Positions 50,208 through 59,320 of a stretch of DNA of 64,000 nt are shown in pieces (the stretch's first letter is position 1; each line of letters opens with the position of its first letter). Source of the DNA: Acidobacteriaceae bacterium (lineage in GTDB: Bacteria > Acidobacteriota > Terriglobia > Terriglobales > Acidobacteriaceae); contig JASHNW010000100.1 of the NCBI GenBank assembly GCA_030041435.1, forward strand, positions 1 to 64,000. Reading direction: 5' to 3'. The notes beneath the pieces are model-generated. The model was not told the origin of the DNA and ran no database searches. It saw nothing but the letters and a program-made list of their open reading frames with translations. The position numbers and the translations under genes are program-made.

Positions 50208-50405
50208 ATGTATTTCCGTATATTTCTTAAAGTTTGCGAAGGGTGCGGTATTCTCTGGTTCCGCACTCAGGACTGCCTTGATGTCTACTGCCCCGCGTGC
50301 GCGGTACGCATGCGAGCTCTTCCTCCGGGAAGACCGTCGCGCCGCTACGGACGCCGCAAGCGGCACGCCTGTTCCGGGCAAATCAACGGCGGAGGCGCCG
50401 CATGA
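50208..50405 (+). CDS. Small zinc-ribbon protein
   Basis: A 65-aa protein with two CxxC knuckles (CEGCG and CPAC) that could bind one zinc, and a basic tail. Ribosome site ggagaa. Its stop overlaps the ATG of the sigma-like gene (ATGA). Possibly a transcription-related partner of it. Confidence 0.6.
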   Translation: MYFRIFLKVCEGCGILWFRTQDCLDVYCPACAVRMRALPPGRPSRRYGRRKRHACSGQINGGGAA

Positions 50406-50884
50406 GCGCCGCCCTCGCCATGCCCTGCGTCCTTCCCGAGGCACAAGCGGTTGCCCAGCCGGATTTGCCGGTTTACCGGCCCAAACCCATCGACGGCCTT
50501 GCGTTTTATCGCAAGCATTCGACGGCTTTGCTGCAGCGTTACATGCGTGCCTCCATGGAGCTCGGCCGGACACCGTGCCTGCTGGGGAATTTGGTCTTCC
50601 GGGGACGCGTGTCCAGTTACCGCATGACGAGTTTTGAAGACATCGTCATTTTCGTGCTGGACGTGGAGAAATGTCTGAAGCGGCTGGACCGCAGTTCTCA
50701 GGAGGTTGTCGCCCACGTGGCGCTCGAGTGTTACACGGTCGAGGAGACGGCCGGAATTACCGGAGAAAGCGAGCGGTCTGCGGCAAGAATCTACGCGGAA
50801 GCGATGGATCGGCTGACACAGCTTTTTCTCGATTTTGGCCTCCTGGACCCAAATGTGGAAAATTTGTCAAGTGGTGAGGCCTGA
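50402..50884 (+). CDS. Sigma-region-4-like helix-turn-helix protein
   Basis: A 160-aa protein. Its C-terminal half (LDRSSQEVVAHVALECYTVEETAGITGESERSAARIYAEAMDRL) resembles sigma-70 region 4, with a helix-turn-helix at VEETAGITGESERSAARIY. Region 2 is not visible, so it is unlikely to be a full sigma factor. Together with the zinc-ribbon protein and the upstream regulator it may control the phage block, but that is inference from position. Confidence 0.65.
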   Translation: MSAALAMPCVLPEAQAVAQPDLPVYRPKPIDGLAFYRKHSTALLQRYMRASMELGRTPCLLGNLVFRGRVSSYRMTSFEDIVIFVLDVEKCLKRLDRSSQEVVAHVALECYTVEETAGITGESERSAARIYAEAMDRLTQLFLDFGLLDPNVENLSSGEA

Positions 50885-50995
50885 AACCAAAGTAATGGCC
50901 CAACAAAACAAAAGGCTTGCGCGACAGAAAACCGCAAAAAGTTTGGCAGGGTTGACCGCTGAACTTGGTATTCTGAACTTATAGAGTAAAAAAAG

Positions 50996-51025
50996 AAAAA
51001 GGGACGCCTGAGGGCGTCCCTTTTT
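50996..51025 (+). terminator. Rho-independent terminator before the phage structural genes
   Basis: Stem gggacgcc / ggcgtccc with a tgag loop, flanked by A5 and T5. It separates the regulator-like pair from the structural genes. The remaining 220-base gap up to 51105 shows nothing else. Confidence 0.92.
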
Positions 51026-51104
51026 ATTGCTCCCGGCAGGCTCCTGGTCAGCCGCCGGTGACCGCATCCAGAGAATATCCAGGCCGAAAACGGGAATGAG
51101 GATT

Positions 51105-54100
51105 ATGCAGAACAAAAGCTGCGAAAAGCGGACTCGCGCGCTCGTGCGCGCAGGCCGGGCCGCGCTGGCCGTGTTGGCTGCGGTGACGGCCATTCTTCCC
51201 CTGCGCGCTGCGGCGCAAATCAACACCACCACCGTCCAGGGCACCGTGTATCGCGCCGACGGCACGCCTGCGAGCGGAACCATGATTGTGAGCTGGCCTG
51301 CCTTCACAACGCCGCAGAATCAGGCGGTGGCGGCGGGAAGCCTGAATACGGCGATCGGCGCCAACGGATTTGTCAGCGTGAACCTGATGCCGAATGCAGA
51401 AGCGCTGCCGGTGGGGACCTACTACACGGTCGTCTACCACCTGAGCGACGGAACCGTAAACAAGGAATACTGGGTAGTTCCGCAGACGGCGACCGCGGCC
51501 ATCGCAGCGGTGCGGGCGGAACTGGAACCCTCCACCGTCGCGGTCCAGCCGGTCTCCGCTGCTTATGTACAAAGCGCGATTACGGCGGCAGGCAGCAGCT
51601 ATCTCCCTCTCGCGGGCGGCACGCTGACCGGACCGCTGACGCTCAACAGCGACCCCACCACGCAGAACCAGGCGGCGACCAAGCATTATGCGGATCAACT
51701 GTCGGCGGCGGCGCTGCCGCTGGCGGATCTGGTTGCCGGCCAGGGCGACTCGCGCACCTCCGCAACGAATGCGGCCAGTGTGGCCATGACGCATTACCTT
51801 GCCGGGCACGTGTGCGCGGATGACTACCTCTGGAGCGACACGGCGCATGGCGGTACCGACATCGGAGCGGCGATCAATGCGGCGGTGCAGGCTTCCTCGC
51901 TGACCGTGCAGACGGAGATCGATCTGTGCACCATGGGGACCTACAGCGTCTTCACCCCCATCGTCATCGACCGGCCGGTCGCCTTCAACATGACCGGATC
52001 GCGCCTGGTCGCGCAGCCGTCGCTTTCTTCGGCGCCGATCGCCATCGGCAACGCCACGCTCACCGCCGGCAGCACCACGGTGACCGTGAGCGGAGGGCTC
52101 CCGGCGGGATTGGCTGCCGGCATGCGCGTGGGAGGCGTGGGGACCGAGGCCGCCAATTACATCGTCTGCGTTTATCCGACTGCGCCATGCACCGCGCCCA
52201 ACACCTTTCAAATGGCGTTGCCGGCCGAACTCGACGTGAGCGGGAACATGACCGTGGGCTCAACCGCGGTATCCGGACTGAACACCGTCCGCGGTCTCGC
52301 GGCTGGCCAGTACCTCGAATGGCAGGGAACGCCGGGAAACTATTCCGCGCCCGTGGCCATCGCTGCCATCAGCGCCTCCGGCGCAACCCAGAGCCTGACT
52401 CTGGCCTCCGCGCCGGCGACCGTGGGAAACAACCCCAGCACCCTCACCGTCGCTGCCGGCAGCCAGTGGACCGCAAACCTCACCGCGGTAAAAGTCACCT
52501 ATGTCATGAACTGGATCATGGCTCCTTACGCCTTGACAAACTCTGAAGGCCAGCAGGTGGGCGGCCTGATGCGCGGCGTGGAGATTACCGAATCCACATG
52601 GCCCTTTGGGGGTTCCCTGCCTGGCGTTGGCGGCATCCTGGTAGCGGGTTGGGACCGCCTGGACATCGAAGCGAACATCGACGGCATGGATGGCCCAGGC
52701 ATCACGTTCGGTGGAACCGGACTGACCGCCTACGGCTCCGACACCAGCAACAGCGAAGTACGCGAAGCCCACTACTGGGGGCTGCAGGTATGGGATTGCG
52801 GCGACGCCGCTACCCGCAGCGGGGAAATCGAGATCATGACGCCGCCGGGCTCGGTGGATGAAGATAACCAGCTCGGCTTCTTCGGCGGCATGGCGATTTT
52901 CCCCGCCGCCAATGGAGTCGTCGTCGGAAGCTATGTGCCCGGAGCGACGGCCGGAAACGGTCCGCGGCTGGTGTGGTTCATGGACAATTTCCAGCTGGAA
53001 GGCGGCAACCATTATCCGCCCGGCCAGAACATCCCCTCGCCTTTCGATTTGCTCTACATACAGAACGGCCACAACATCTGGTTTGTGGGCGGTGAAATCT
53101 CCAGCCCCGGCTACGGAAAATCTGCCGTCAAATGTCTTGGCTGCAATAAGACTTTCGTCGATGACAGCCTCGTCTCGGCAACCGGCAAACAAATTGCCTA
53201 TACGGTTTCTGCAACCGCCGGTTCGCCCACGCTCACCTATGTCAACGGCGGCGGCGGCTCTTTCGATGCCACCGGCAACTGGGATGGGGTGGGAGTCAGG
53301 CTGGTGGACGGCGCGTCCTGCACCTCGGGCTCCCCGTGTTATGCCTGGCTGGCTCCCGCCGCATCCGTCAATGCCACCGGCACGCAGTTAACCCTCACCG
53401 GCAACACGCCCACCGCCACCAGCGCCTCGGTGCAGATGACCATCGGCTGGGGCGGCATGGCGAACCTCGACATTGCCTGGCCGGGCGTCACCCAGTTTCA
53501 GGCGTGGGGCGACTCCTGGAACGACGGCGAAGCCAGCACCCAGGCCCTGCTGGGAGAGACCGGGGCCCCGCCGTATCCCGGCTATTTCGTCAGCTCGCTG
53601 CTGACCGCAGAGGACGGAAAAATCAGCGCCTCCGGGCTGCCCCTGAGCGCGGCTTCCCTGAGCGGGGCCAGAATCAACGGCGAGTTCACCGTGGACGGCG
53701 TGACCTACACCACCCTGAACGCCGCATGGAGCGCTGCGCTGGCCCAGGCAACCGCTACCGGACAGAACCAGACCGTGCGCCTCGGCCCGGGGACCTATCC
53801 CGTGACCGCGACCCTGACGGAGCCGGCGAATGGCGCCTGCGTCAGCCTGATCGGCTCTGCCGGCACCACGGTGACCGCGGACAGCACGCAGATTGCGACC
53901 ATGCTGACGGTCCCCGCTTCGCTCGGCGGCGATGTGCTGTTTCTCGGCAATGCCGCGCAGGGGCAGGGCTGCACGTTGAAGGACCTCGACATCCTCGCCG
54001 CCGGCAACGCGACGCACGGCTTCGAGCTGCAGTGGTTCCGCGGCGCGCTGATCGACAACGTCGCCGTGAACGACACCACCGCCGAGGGCATCCTGCTGGG

Positions 54101-55889
54101 CGAGGAGAACACCGCGTCCGGCCACCAGGCCAATGCCCTGCTGCGCAACGTCACGGTCAGCTATTCGAGCGGCGCATTTGCGCCCGCCAACCGCCCCGCC
54201 TGGGGCATTCACCTGCAAAAAACCGCGATGGACAGCCATCTGGACGACATCGTGGTGCGCAACGCGCTCACTGCGGCGGTCTACAACGAGGGAACCGGCA
54301 ACACCGGCTATCTCATCCACGGCTTCGGCTATCCCTATACCTGCACGACCGGGCCCTGCGCCAACAACACATCGTCGGGATCGGCAGCGAACGCGTCGTA
54401 CGCGACGAACTACGTCATCTACGACACCGGCGGCTCCGGCAGCGTGTGGACCGACACCTACGCGGACAGCCCAGCCGTAGCCGGCTTCTACATCGGCGCC
54501 AACGGGATCGCGATTCACGGCGGGCACATTCAGTGGCCCGACCTGACCAGCTTTCCGGCGGCCAATCTCGCCTATGTCGCATCCGGCGTGAGCAACAACC
54601 TGCTCATCGCCGATGTGGATTGCCTCGAGATGAACAGCGGCGTGAACTGGATCACCTATGCGGGGGCCTCGGGCAATCCGCCCACCTTCTCGAGCGTGCA
54701 CCATCTCACCGGCTGCGGCAATTACTATCAGGCGCTGGAGCCGGCCGAAGTCACCGGCTTCTCCAGCGGCGGGGCAAACATCAACGACCCCAGCGGCGCA
54801 GTGCCGCGCGTCTGGTCCACGCCCATCGCGGCGGCATCCAGTTACCCGGCTTACTCGGCGCAGCTGTACACCGGCTACCAGGGCGACGCGTTTCAGGCGC
54901 ACTTCTCCGGTGTCGCTCCGTTTTTCAATGTCACCTGGCAGGGGACGATCCGGTCGAGCGGCGGCATCGCCCTCGGCACCATCATCAATACCGGGTCCAC
55001 GCTCACCCTGACGGCGGCCAACAAGAATGTGATCGCCAACGCAGCCAGCGGTCCGCAGACCCTTACCCTGCCCAGCTGCTACACGCCGCTGCCGGACCAG
55101 GCATCGCCGGCGGGGCTGGAGTTCACCATCGTCAAATCGGACACATCGTCGAACACGGTGACTCTGCAAACCACCAGCTCGCAGCTCATCTACAGCCGGG
55201 GGACAGGGGCCGCGACGCTGGTGCTCTCCTCGCCCACGACGCAGACACTGGTCTGCGGACCGGACTACAACTGGTATGCTTCCGAATCCGGTTCCGGTGT
55301 GTCGACCTTCAACGGACGCACTGGCGCGGTCACACCGGCGTCCGGCGATTACACCTTCAGCCAGTTGAGCGGTCAGGCGACGAATGCGCAGCTGCCGTCG
55401 ACGCTGACCGCGCCCACCACAGGCAACGCAGCGACGGCCACGGCGCTGGCGGCGACGCCGTCGCAATGCGCCACGGGCTATTACGCCACCGGCATCGCGG
55501 CCGGCGGCGCCGCGAACTGCCTGCAGTCCTGGCACTTCACCTGGTACGGCTACTTCGGAGGAACCTTCGGCACATCCACGAACAATTCCCTGGGAGCGAT
55601 CTGGTCGCCGACCGCGGCCATTACCATGACGCGCCTGGATATTGCCGTGGGCACGGCGCCCGCCGGCTGCACGACGTATCCCGTGGTGGGGATTTACGAC
55701 AGCACCTCGGCTGCGTGGCTCAGGACGGTCACCCTCGCGTCGGGAACATACAGCTATCGCAACGCGGTCAGCGGCGTGTCGATCGCGGCCGCGCACAATC
55801 TGTCCATGGGCGTGCAGACGGCGGGCGCGGGCTGCACGACGAGCCCGGCCTCCGCGCAGCTGACGATGGAATACACGATGAACCAGTGA
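51105..55889 (+). CDS. Secreted beta-helix/tail-fibre-like protein with signal peptide
   Basis: A 1594-aa protein. The ATG at 51105 follows an aatgaggatt ribosome site. The N-terminus has a clear signal peptide (AGRAALAVLAAVTAILPLRAAAQ). After it comes a TLTGPLTLNSDPTTQNQAATKHYAD block like phage tail fibres, long stretches of right-handed beta-helix repeats (about residues 320-1150), and near the C-terminus FNGRTGAVTPASGDYTFSQL, another tail-fibre signature. A genuine virion fibre should not need a signal peptide, so this may be a secreted surface protein built from phage parts. Confidence 0.75.
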   Translation: MQNKSCEKRTRALVRAGRAALAVLAAVTAILPLRAAAQINTTTVQGTVYRADGTPASGTMIVSWPAFTTPQNQAVAAGSLNTAIGANGFVSVNLMPNAEALPVGTYYTVVYHLSDGTVNKEYWVVPQTATAAIAAVRAELEPSTVAVQPVSAAYVQSAITAAGSSYLPLAGGTLTGPLTLNSDPTTQNQAATKHYADQLSAAALPLADLVAGQGDSRTSATNAASVAMTHYLAGHVCADDYLWSDTAHGGTDIGAAINAAVQASSLTVQTEIDLCTMGTYSVFTPIVIDRPVAFNMTGSRLVAQPSLSSAPIAIGNATLTAGSTTVTVSGGLPAGLAAGMRVGGVGTEAANYIVCVYPTAPCTAPNTFQMALPAELDVSGNMTVGSTAVSGLNTVRGLAAGQYLEWQGTPGNYSAPVAIAAISASGATQSLTLASAPATVGNNPSTLTVAAGSQWTANLTAVKVTYVMNWIMAPYALTNSEGQQVGGLMRGVEITESTWPFGGSLPGVGGILVAGWDRLDIEANIDGMDGPGITFGGTGLTAYGSDTSNSEVREAHYWGLQVWDCGDAATRSGEIEIMTPPGSVDEDNQLGFFGGMAIFPAANGVVVGSYVPGATAGNGPRLVWFMDNFQLEGGNHYPPGQNIPSPFDLLYIQNGHNIWFVGGEISSPGYGKSAVKCLGCNKTFVDDSLVSATGKQIAYTVSATAGSPTLTYVNGGGGSFDATGNWDGVGVRLVDGASCTSGSPCYAWLAPAASVNATGTQLTLTGNTPTATSASVQMTIGWGGMANLDIAWPGVTQFQAWGDSWNDGEASTQALLGETGAPPYPGYFVSSLLTAEDGKISASGLPLSAASLSGARINGEFTVDGVTYTTLNAAWSAALAQATATGQNQTVRLGPGTYPVTATLTEPANGACVSLIGSAGTTVTADSTQIATMLTVPASLGGDVLFLGNAAQGQGCTLKDLDILAAGNATHGFELQWFRGALIDNVAVNDTTAEGILLGEENTASGHQANALLRNVTVSYSSGAFAPANRPAWGIHLQKTAMDSHLDDIVVRNALTAAVYNEGTGNTGYLIHGFGYPYTCTTGPCANNTSSGSAANASYATNYVIYDTGGSGSVWTDTYADSPAVAGFYIGANGIAIHGGHIQWPDLTSFPAANLAYVASGVSNNLLIADVDCLEMNSGVNWITYAGASGNPPTFSSVHHLTGCGNYYQALEPAEVTGFSSGGANINDPSGAVPRVWSTPIAAASSYPAYSAQLYTGYQGDAFQAHFSGVAPFFNVTWQGTIRSSGGIALGTIINTGSTLTLTAANKNVIANAASGPQTLTLPSCYTPLPDQASPAGLEFTIVKSDTSSNTVTLQTTSSQLIYSRGTGAATLVLSSPTTQTLVCGPDYNWYASESGSGVSTFNGRTGAVTPASGDYTFSQLSGQATNAQLPSTLTAPTTGNAATATALAATPSQCATGYYATGIAAGGAANCLQSWHFTWYGYFGGTFGTSTNNSLGAIWSPTAAITMTRLDIAVGTAPAGCTTYPVVGIYDSTSAAWLRTVTLASGTYSYRNAVSGVSIAAAHNLSMGVQTAGAGCTTSPASAQLTMEYTMNQ

Positions 55890-55897
55890 GCGAGGCC

Positions 55898-57397
55898 ATG
55901 AGTTGCGACCTCGGGAAAGGCACTCGGGACGACCTCGTCCGCATCGGCAAGGAGATCGACGATCCCGCCGGAAACGCTCTGGCCTGGACGGAGAAACTCC
56001 TGCACATCAGAAACCGGCTGGGGCAGCTTGTAGCCCTGGCCCCGAACAAGGCGCAAAGGAAATACGCCGACGACTCGCAGGGGAAGCAGAGAAACATCGT
56101 TCTGAAGGCGCGCCAGATGGGCATCACGACGTGGATCGCGGGGCAGTTCTTCCTGCGCACCATCACCCACCCCGGCACGGTAACCGTGCAGGTGGCGCAT
56201 ACGCAGGAGGCCGCTGAGCAGATCTTCCGCATCGTGCACCGTTTTCTGGCGAACCTGCCGGAAACGCTGCGCGATGGCGCGCTGAAGTCGGCACGGGTCA
56301 GCGCGCGGCGGCTCATCATTCCGGAGCTGGACAGCGAGTATCTGGTGGAGACGGCGGGCGATCGCAATGCCGGACGAGGGATGACGATCACCAACCTGCA
56401 CTGCACGGAGCTGGCGCGCTGGCCGGGCGATCCGGAGGAAACGCTGTACGGGCTGATGGCGACGCTGTCGCCCGCCGGCAGGCTGGCTATGGAGTCGACG
56501 CCGAACGGCGCGTGGGGCTGTTTCTGGAAGGAGTGGCAGAACGCGGAGAAGACCAACACGGTGCAGCATTTCTTTCCGTGGTGGATGGAAGATGCCTACC
56601 AGGGAGAGCCGGCCGCCGCGGAGACGCTGAACGAACGGGAACGCCTGCTGATGGAGAAACACGGCCTGAGCCTGGAGCAAATCGGCTACCGGCGACAGAT
56701 CCTGGAGAACTTCCGCAGGCTGGCGCGGCAGGAGTACGCCGAAGATTCCGACGAGTGCTTCTTCGCCTCCGGCTCCTGTTATTTCGACGCGGAGACCATC
56801 GACCGGCGGCTGCCCGAACTCGATGAACCATTCGAGAAGCGCAAGCGGGGCAACGTGCACATCTGGATGCCGCCGCAGGCGGAGAAGCAGTATCTGGTGG
56901 CCGTCGACCCGGCGGGCGGCGGAACGGCGGGCGACTATACGGCCATGCAGGTGGTTGAGATGGGGGAAGCCTGGCAGTGCGCGGAGCTGCAGGCGCACCT
57001 GTCGCCTTCGGAAGCCGCGCAGGAGGCGGCAAAGCTGGCTCGGGAGTACAACGGCGCGGTGGTGGCGGTGGAGCGCAACAGTATGGGGCTGACGGTGCTG
57101 ACCTGCCTCGAAAACAATCAGCACTATAAGAACCTCTGGCAGGACGAGGACAGGATGGACGGCTTTCGCACCACGACATCGTCGCGCGACCGGATTCTGA
57201 GCCGCCTCTACGCGTTTCTGGACGAGGAATCGATAAAGCTCCGGAGCGAGCGGCTGCTGCGGGAGTGCCGCAGCTTTGTGCGTCGCGAGAACGGGCGCGT
57301 GGAGGCCAGGGCCGGCGAGCATGACGATCTGGTGCTGGCCATGGCCATCGCCCTCGAGGCGCGGGCTTGGCAGCTGGGGCGCAGGCGGGTGGCGTAG
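55898..57397 (+). CDS. terL: Phage terminase large subunit
   Basis: A 499-aa packaging motor. The ATPase Walker A is KARQMGITT (residues 70-78), with a Walker B candidate in TNLHCTELARW (about 165-175). The nuclease domain has the first aspartate at D337 (VAVDPAGGG) and the last at EHDDLVLA (about 474-479). The start could instead be a GTG at 55886 that overlaps the previous stop. No small subunit gene is adjacent. The kinase gene follows 24 bases later. Confidence 0.93.
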   Translation: MSCDLGKGTRDDLVRIGKEIDDPAGNALAWTEKLLHIRNRLGQLVALAPNKAQRKYADDSQGKQRNIVLKARQMGITTWIAGQFFLRTITHPGTVTVQVAHTQEAAEQIFRIVHRFLANLPETLRDGALKSARVSARRLIIPELDSEYLVETAGDRNAGRGMTITNLHCTELARWPGDPEETLYGLMATLSPAGRLAMESTPNGAWGCFWKEWQNAEKTNTVQHFFPWWMEDAYQGEPAAAETLNERERLLMEKHGLSLEQIGYRRQILENFRRLARQEYAEDSDECFFASGSCYFDAETIDRRLPELDEPFEKRKRGNVHIWMPPQAEKQYLVAVDPAGGGTAGDYTAMQVVEMGEAWQCAELQAHLSPSEAAQEAAKLAREYNGAVVAVERNSMGLTVLTCLENNQHYKNLWQDEDRMDGFRTTTSSRDRILSRLYAFLDEESIKLRSERLLRECRSFVRRENGRVEARAGEHDDLVLAMAIALEARAWQLGRRRVA

Positions 57398-57420
57398 CAT
57401 GGTTGGATTCGGAGGGCGGC

Positions 57421-58293
57421 GTGGCGGTTCAGGCGGTCCAGCAGATCAGAAAAATGCGCGGCGGAGCGCAGAGCCATCTCATGCTGGGCGCCGACGGCAA
57501 CGCCTGGGTGGTGAAGTTCCAGAACAACCCCCAGCATCTGCGCGTGCTGCCCAACGAGCTGCTGGGAACGCGGCTGGGGGCGCTGATCGGGCTGACCGTG
57601 CCGCAGTGCGACGTGATCGAGGTGACGCCGTGGCTCATCGAGCGCACCGCGGAGCTGGAGATGGACCTGGGCCAGCGCCGGGAGCGCTGCCGCGCCGGGC
57701 TGCAGTTCGGGTCGCAGCTGGTGGGCGGCCTGATGCCGGGGCACGTGGCCGATTACCTGCCCGAGGAGCAGCTGCTGGAGGTGCGCAACCTGCGCGAATT
57801 CTCGGGAGCCCTGGCGCTCGATAAGTGGACCTGCAACGCCAACGGGCGGCAGGCTCTGTTTTATCGAAAGGGCAGGGAGAAGCGGTACGGCGCGACCTTC
57901 ATCGACCAGGGATTCTGCTTCAATGCCGGAGACTGGCGCTTCGTCGACGCGCCGCTGCGGGGCGTCTACGCGCGCAACACGGTGTATCGCGAAGTGACCG
58001 GCTGGGACAGCTTCGAGCCGTGGCTGAGCCGCATCGAGCGAGTCGAAGCGGAGAAGGTGTGGGCCATCGCCGAGACGATTCCGCCGGAGTGGTACGAAGG
58101 AGACGTGGCCGTGCTGGAGCAGCTGGTGGAGCGGCTGATGGAACGCCGCTCGCGAGTGCGGGAGTGGATCACCGCGTTTCGGGAGTCGTCGCGGCAGCCG
58201 TTTCCAAACTGGAACCGCGCCGCCGCAAAAGCTGCAACGGGCCTTTTCGAGGCGCCTCCGTGGGACGATAGTATGCCTGGAAGGCTTATGTAA
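57421..58293 (+). CDS. HipA-like kinase
   Basis: A 290-aa protein kinase-like protein starting at GTG 57421 with a ggaggg site. Candidate kinase residues: K32 in VVKF, E46 in NELLG, D134 in LDKW, N139 in NANG and D162 in IDQG; the last three match the catalytic aspartate, asparagine and metal aspartate of HipA-fold kinases. The usual HipA N-terminal domain and HipB partner are absent. HipA-type kinases phosphorylate tRNA-synthetases or other proteins and arrest growth; here the neighbour is a DUF3037 protein, a known companion. Confidence 0.8.
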   Translation: MAVQAVQQIRKMRGGAQSHLMLGADGNAWVVKFQNNPQHLRVLPNELLGTRLGALIGLTVPQCDVIEVTPWLIERTAELEMDLGQRRERCRAGLQFGSQLVGGLMPGHVADYLPEEQLLEVRNLREFSGALALDKWTCNANGRQALFYRKGREKRYGATFIDQGFCFNAGDWRFVDAPLRGVYARNTVYREVTGWDSFEPWLSRIERVEAEKVWAIAETIPPEWYEGDVAVLEQLVERLMERRSRVREWITAFRESSRQPFPNWNRAAAKAATGLFEAPPWDDSMPGRLM

Positions 58294-58314
58294 CGGAAGG
58301 ATGACGAAGCCAGC

Positions 58315-59151
58315 GTGACGGAGCATCGACAATGCGAGTTCTTCCTGGTGCGCTACGTGCCGGACCCGGTGAAGAACGAATTCGTGAACATCGGGGTGGG
58401 GCTGCGCGCGGCCGAGCAGCCCGGCGGCACACAGCTCCGCTTCACGAAAGACTGGGGGCGGGTGCGCTGCGTCGATCCCGACGCCGACATCGAGATGCTG
58501 GAGGCGATGGAGACGGAGATGCGGCGGCGGCTGGCCGAGCCCGGCGCGGATCACCCGCCCCTGATGAATACCATGGAGGATTCATTCTCGCATCTGTTAC
58601 AAATTACGGAGCCCAAAGCCTGCCTGGCCGAAAACATGGCCGCGCAGATGGATCAGCTGATGCGCCTCTACGTGGAGCCGCGCAAAGAGAAGGCGCGCCA
58701 AACGCTGAGCGGGCGCCAGGCCCTGCTGCGCAGCATGAGGACGCAGTTCGAACACGCGCGGGTGTGGGACCTGATGCGCCGGCGGATCGCCGCCGCTGCG
58801 TACACGCGCCCCGGCGATCCTCTGAAGATCGACTGCGGCTACCGCCCCAACGGAACGGTGCGGATGTTCCATGCGGTTTCGCTGCACACCGACGTGGAGC
58901 TGGCCAAGGTGCTGGCCTTCAGCGCGCCCGCTCTGCGCTCCGGCGTGGAACGGCTGGAGAAAGCCGAGCTGGAGCTGACGGCCATTGTGGAGCCGCTCCG
59001 CGACCCCAGGGGCGAAGTGAGCACCGACGAGGAGCGCATGGAGCAGTACCGCTTCGGGGTCGAAACCATGGAGGCGCAGCAGATTCGCGTGCTCACGGTC
59101 AGCGACCTGGAGCGCGTGGCGGAAACAGCGCGCCGCGAGTTGCGGGTGTAA
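58315..59151 (+). CDS. DUF3037-family protein
   Basis: A 278-aa protein starting at GTG 58315, 21 bases after the kinase. The N-terminus (HRQCEFFLVRYVPDPVKNEFVNIGVGL) is the DUF3037 domain; the rest is helix-rich with no catalytic motif I can see. In other bacteria DUF3037 genes lie next to HipA-like kinase genes, so it is likely a partner or modulator (perhaps antitoxin-like). Role otherwise unknown. Confidence 0.85.
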   Translation: MTEHRQCEFFLVRYVPDPVKNEFVNIGVGLRAAEQPGGTQLRFTKDWGRVRCVDPDADIEMLEAMETEMRRRLAEPGADHPPLMNTMEDSFSHLLQITEPKACLAENMAAQMDQLMRLYVEPRKEKARQTLSGRQALLRSMRTQFEHARVWDLMRRRIAAAAYTRPGDPLKIDCGYRPNGTVRMFHAVSLHTDVELAKVLAFSAPALRSGVERLEKAELELTAIVEPLRDPRGEVSTDEERMEQYRFGVETMEAQQIRVLTVSDLERVAETARRELRV

Positions 59152-59155
59152 GAGG

Positions 59156-59243
59156 AGCTGGGAGCTGGGAGCCGGTAGCTGGGAGCTAAGAGTTAAAAGC
59201 TACCAGCTACCAGCTACCAGCTACCGGCTCCCAGCTCCCAGCT
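59156..59243. repeat. Inverted AGCTGGGAGC/AGCTACC repeat
   Basis: The 25 bases at 59156-59180 are the exact reverse complement of 59219-59243; the middle holds AGCTACC units. This array lies directly after the DUF3037 gene. Family of words not shared with the genes around it. Confidence 0.9.
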
Positions 59244-59260
59244 AGCGGCTAACAGCGCAG

Positions 59261-59287
59261 GGGCATGGCCAAATGCCATGCCCTTTT
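59261..59287 (+). terminator. Rho-independent terminator before the portal gene
   Basis: Stem gggcatggc / gccatgccc (9 bp, loop caaat) followed by TTTTCATTT. It ends the terminase-kinase-DUF3037 transcript and separates it from the portal gene. Confidence 0.88.
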
Positions 59288-59320
59288 CATTTGGGATTCA
59301 GCGGAAGGAGCCAACACGAC

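Noticed and set aside
53388-55796. Long open frame on the minus strand opposite the fibre-like gene
   Set aside because: It is a shadow of high-GC coding sequence: it has no family-like motifs, while the plus strand has a signal peptide, tail-fibre words and beta-helix repeats.
59156-59243. Possible attachment site or transposon end
   Set aside because: The inverted repeat encloses only about 38 bases and no target duplication or transposase is visible.
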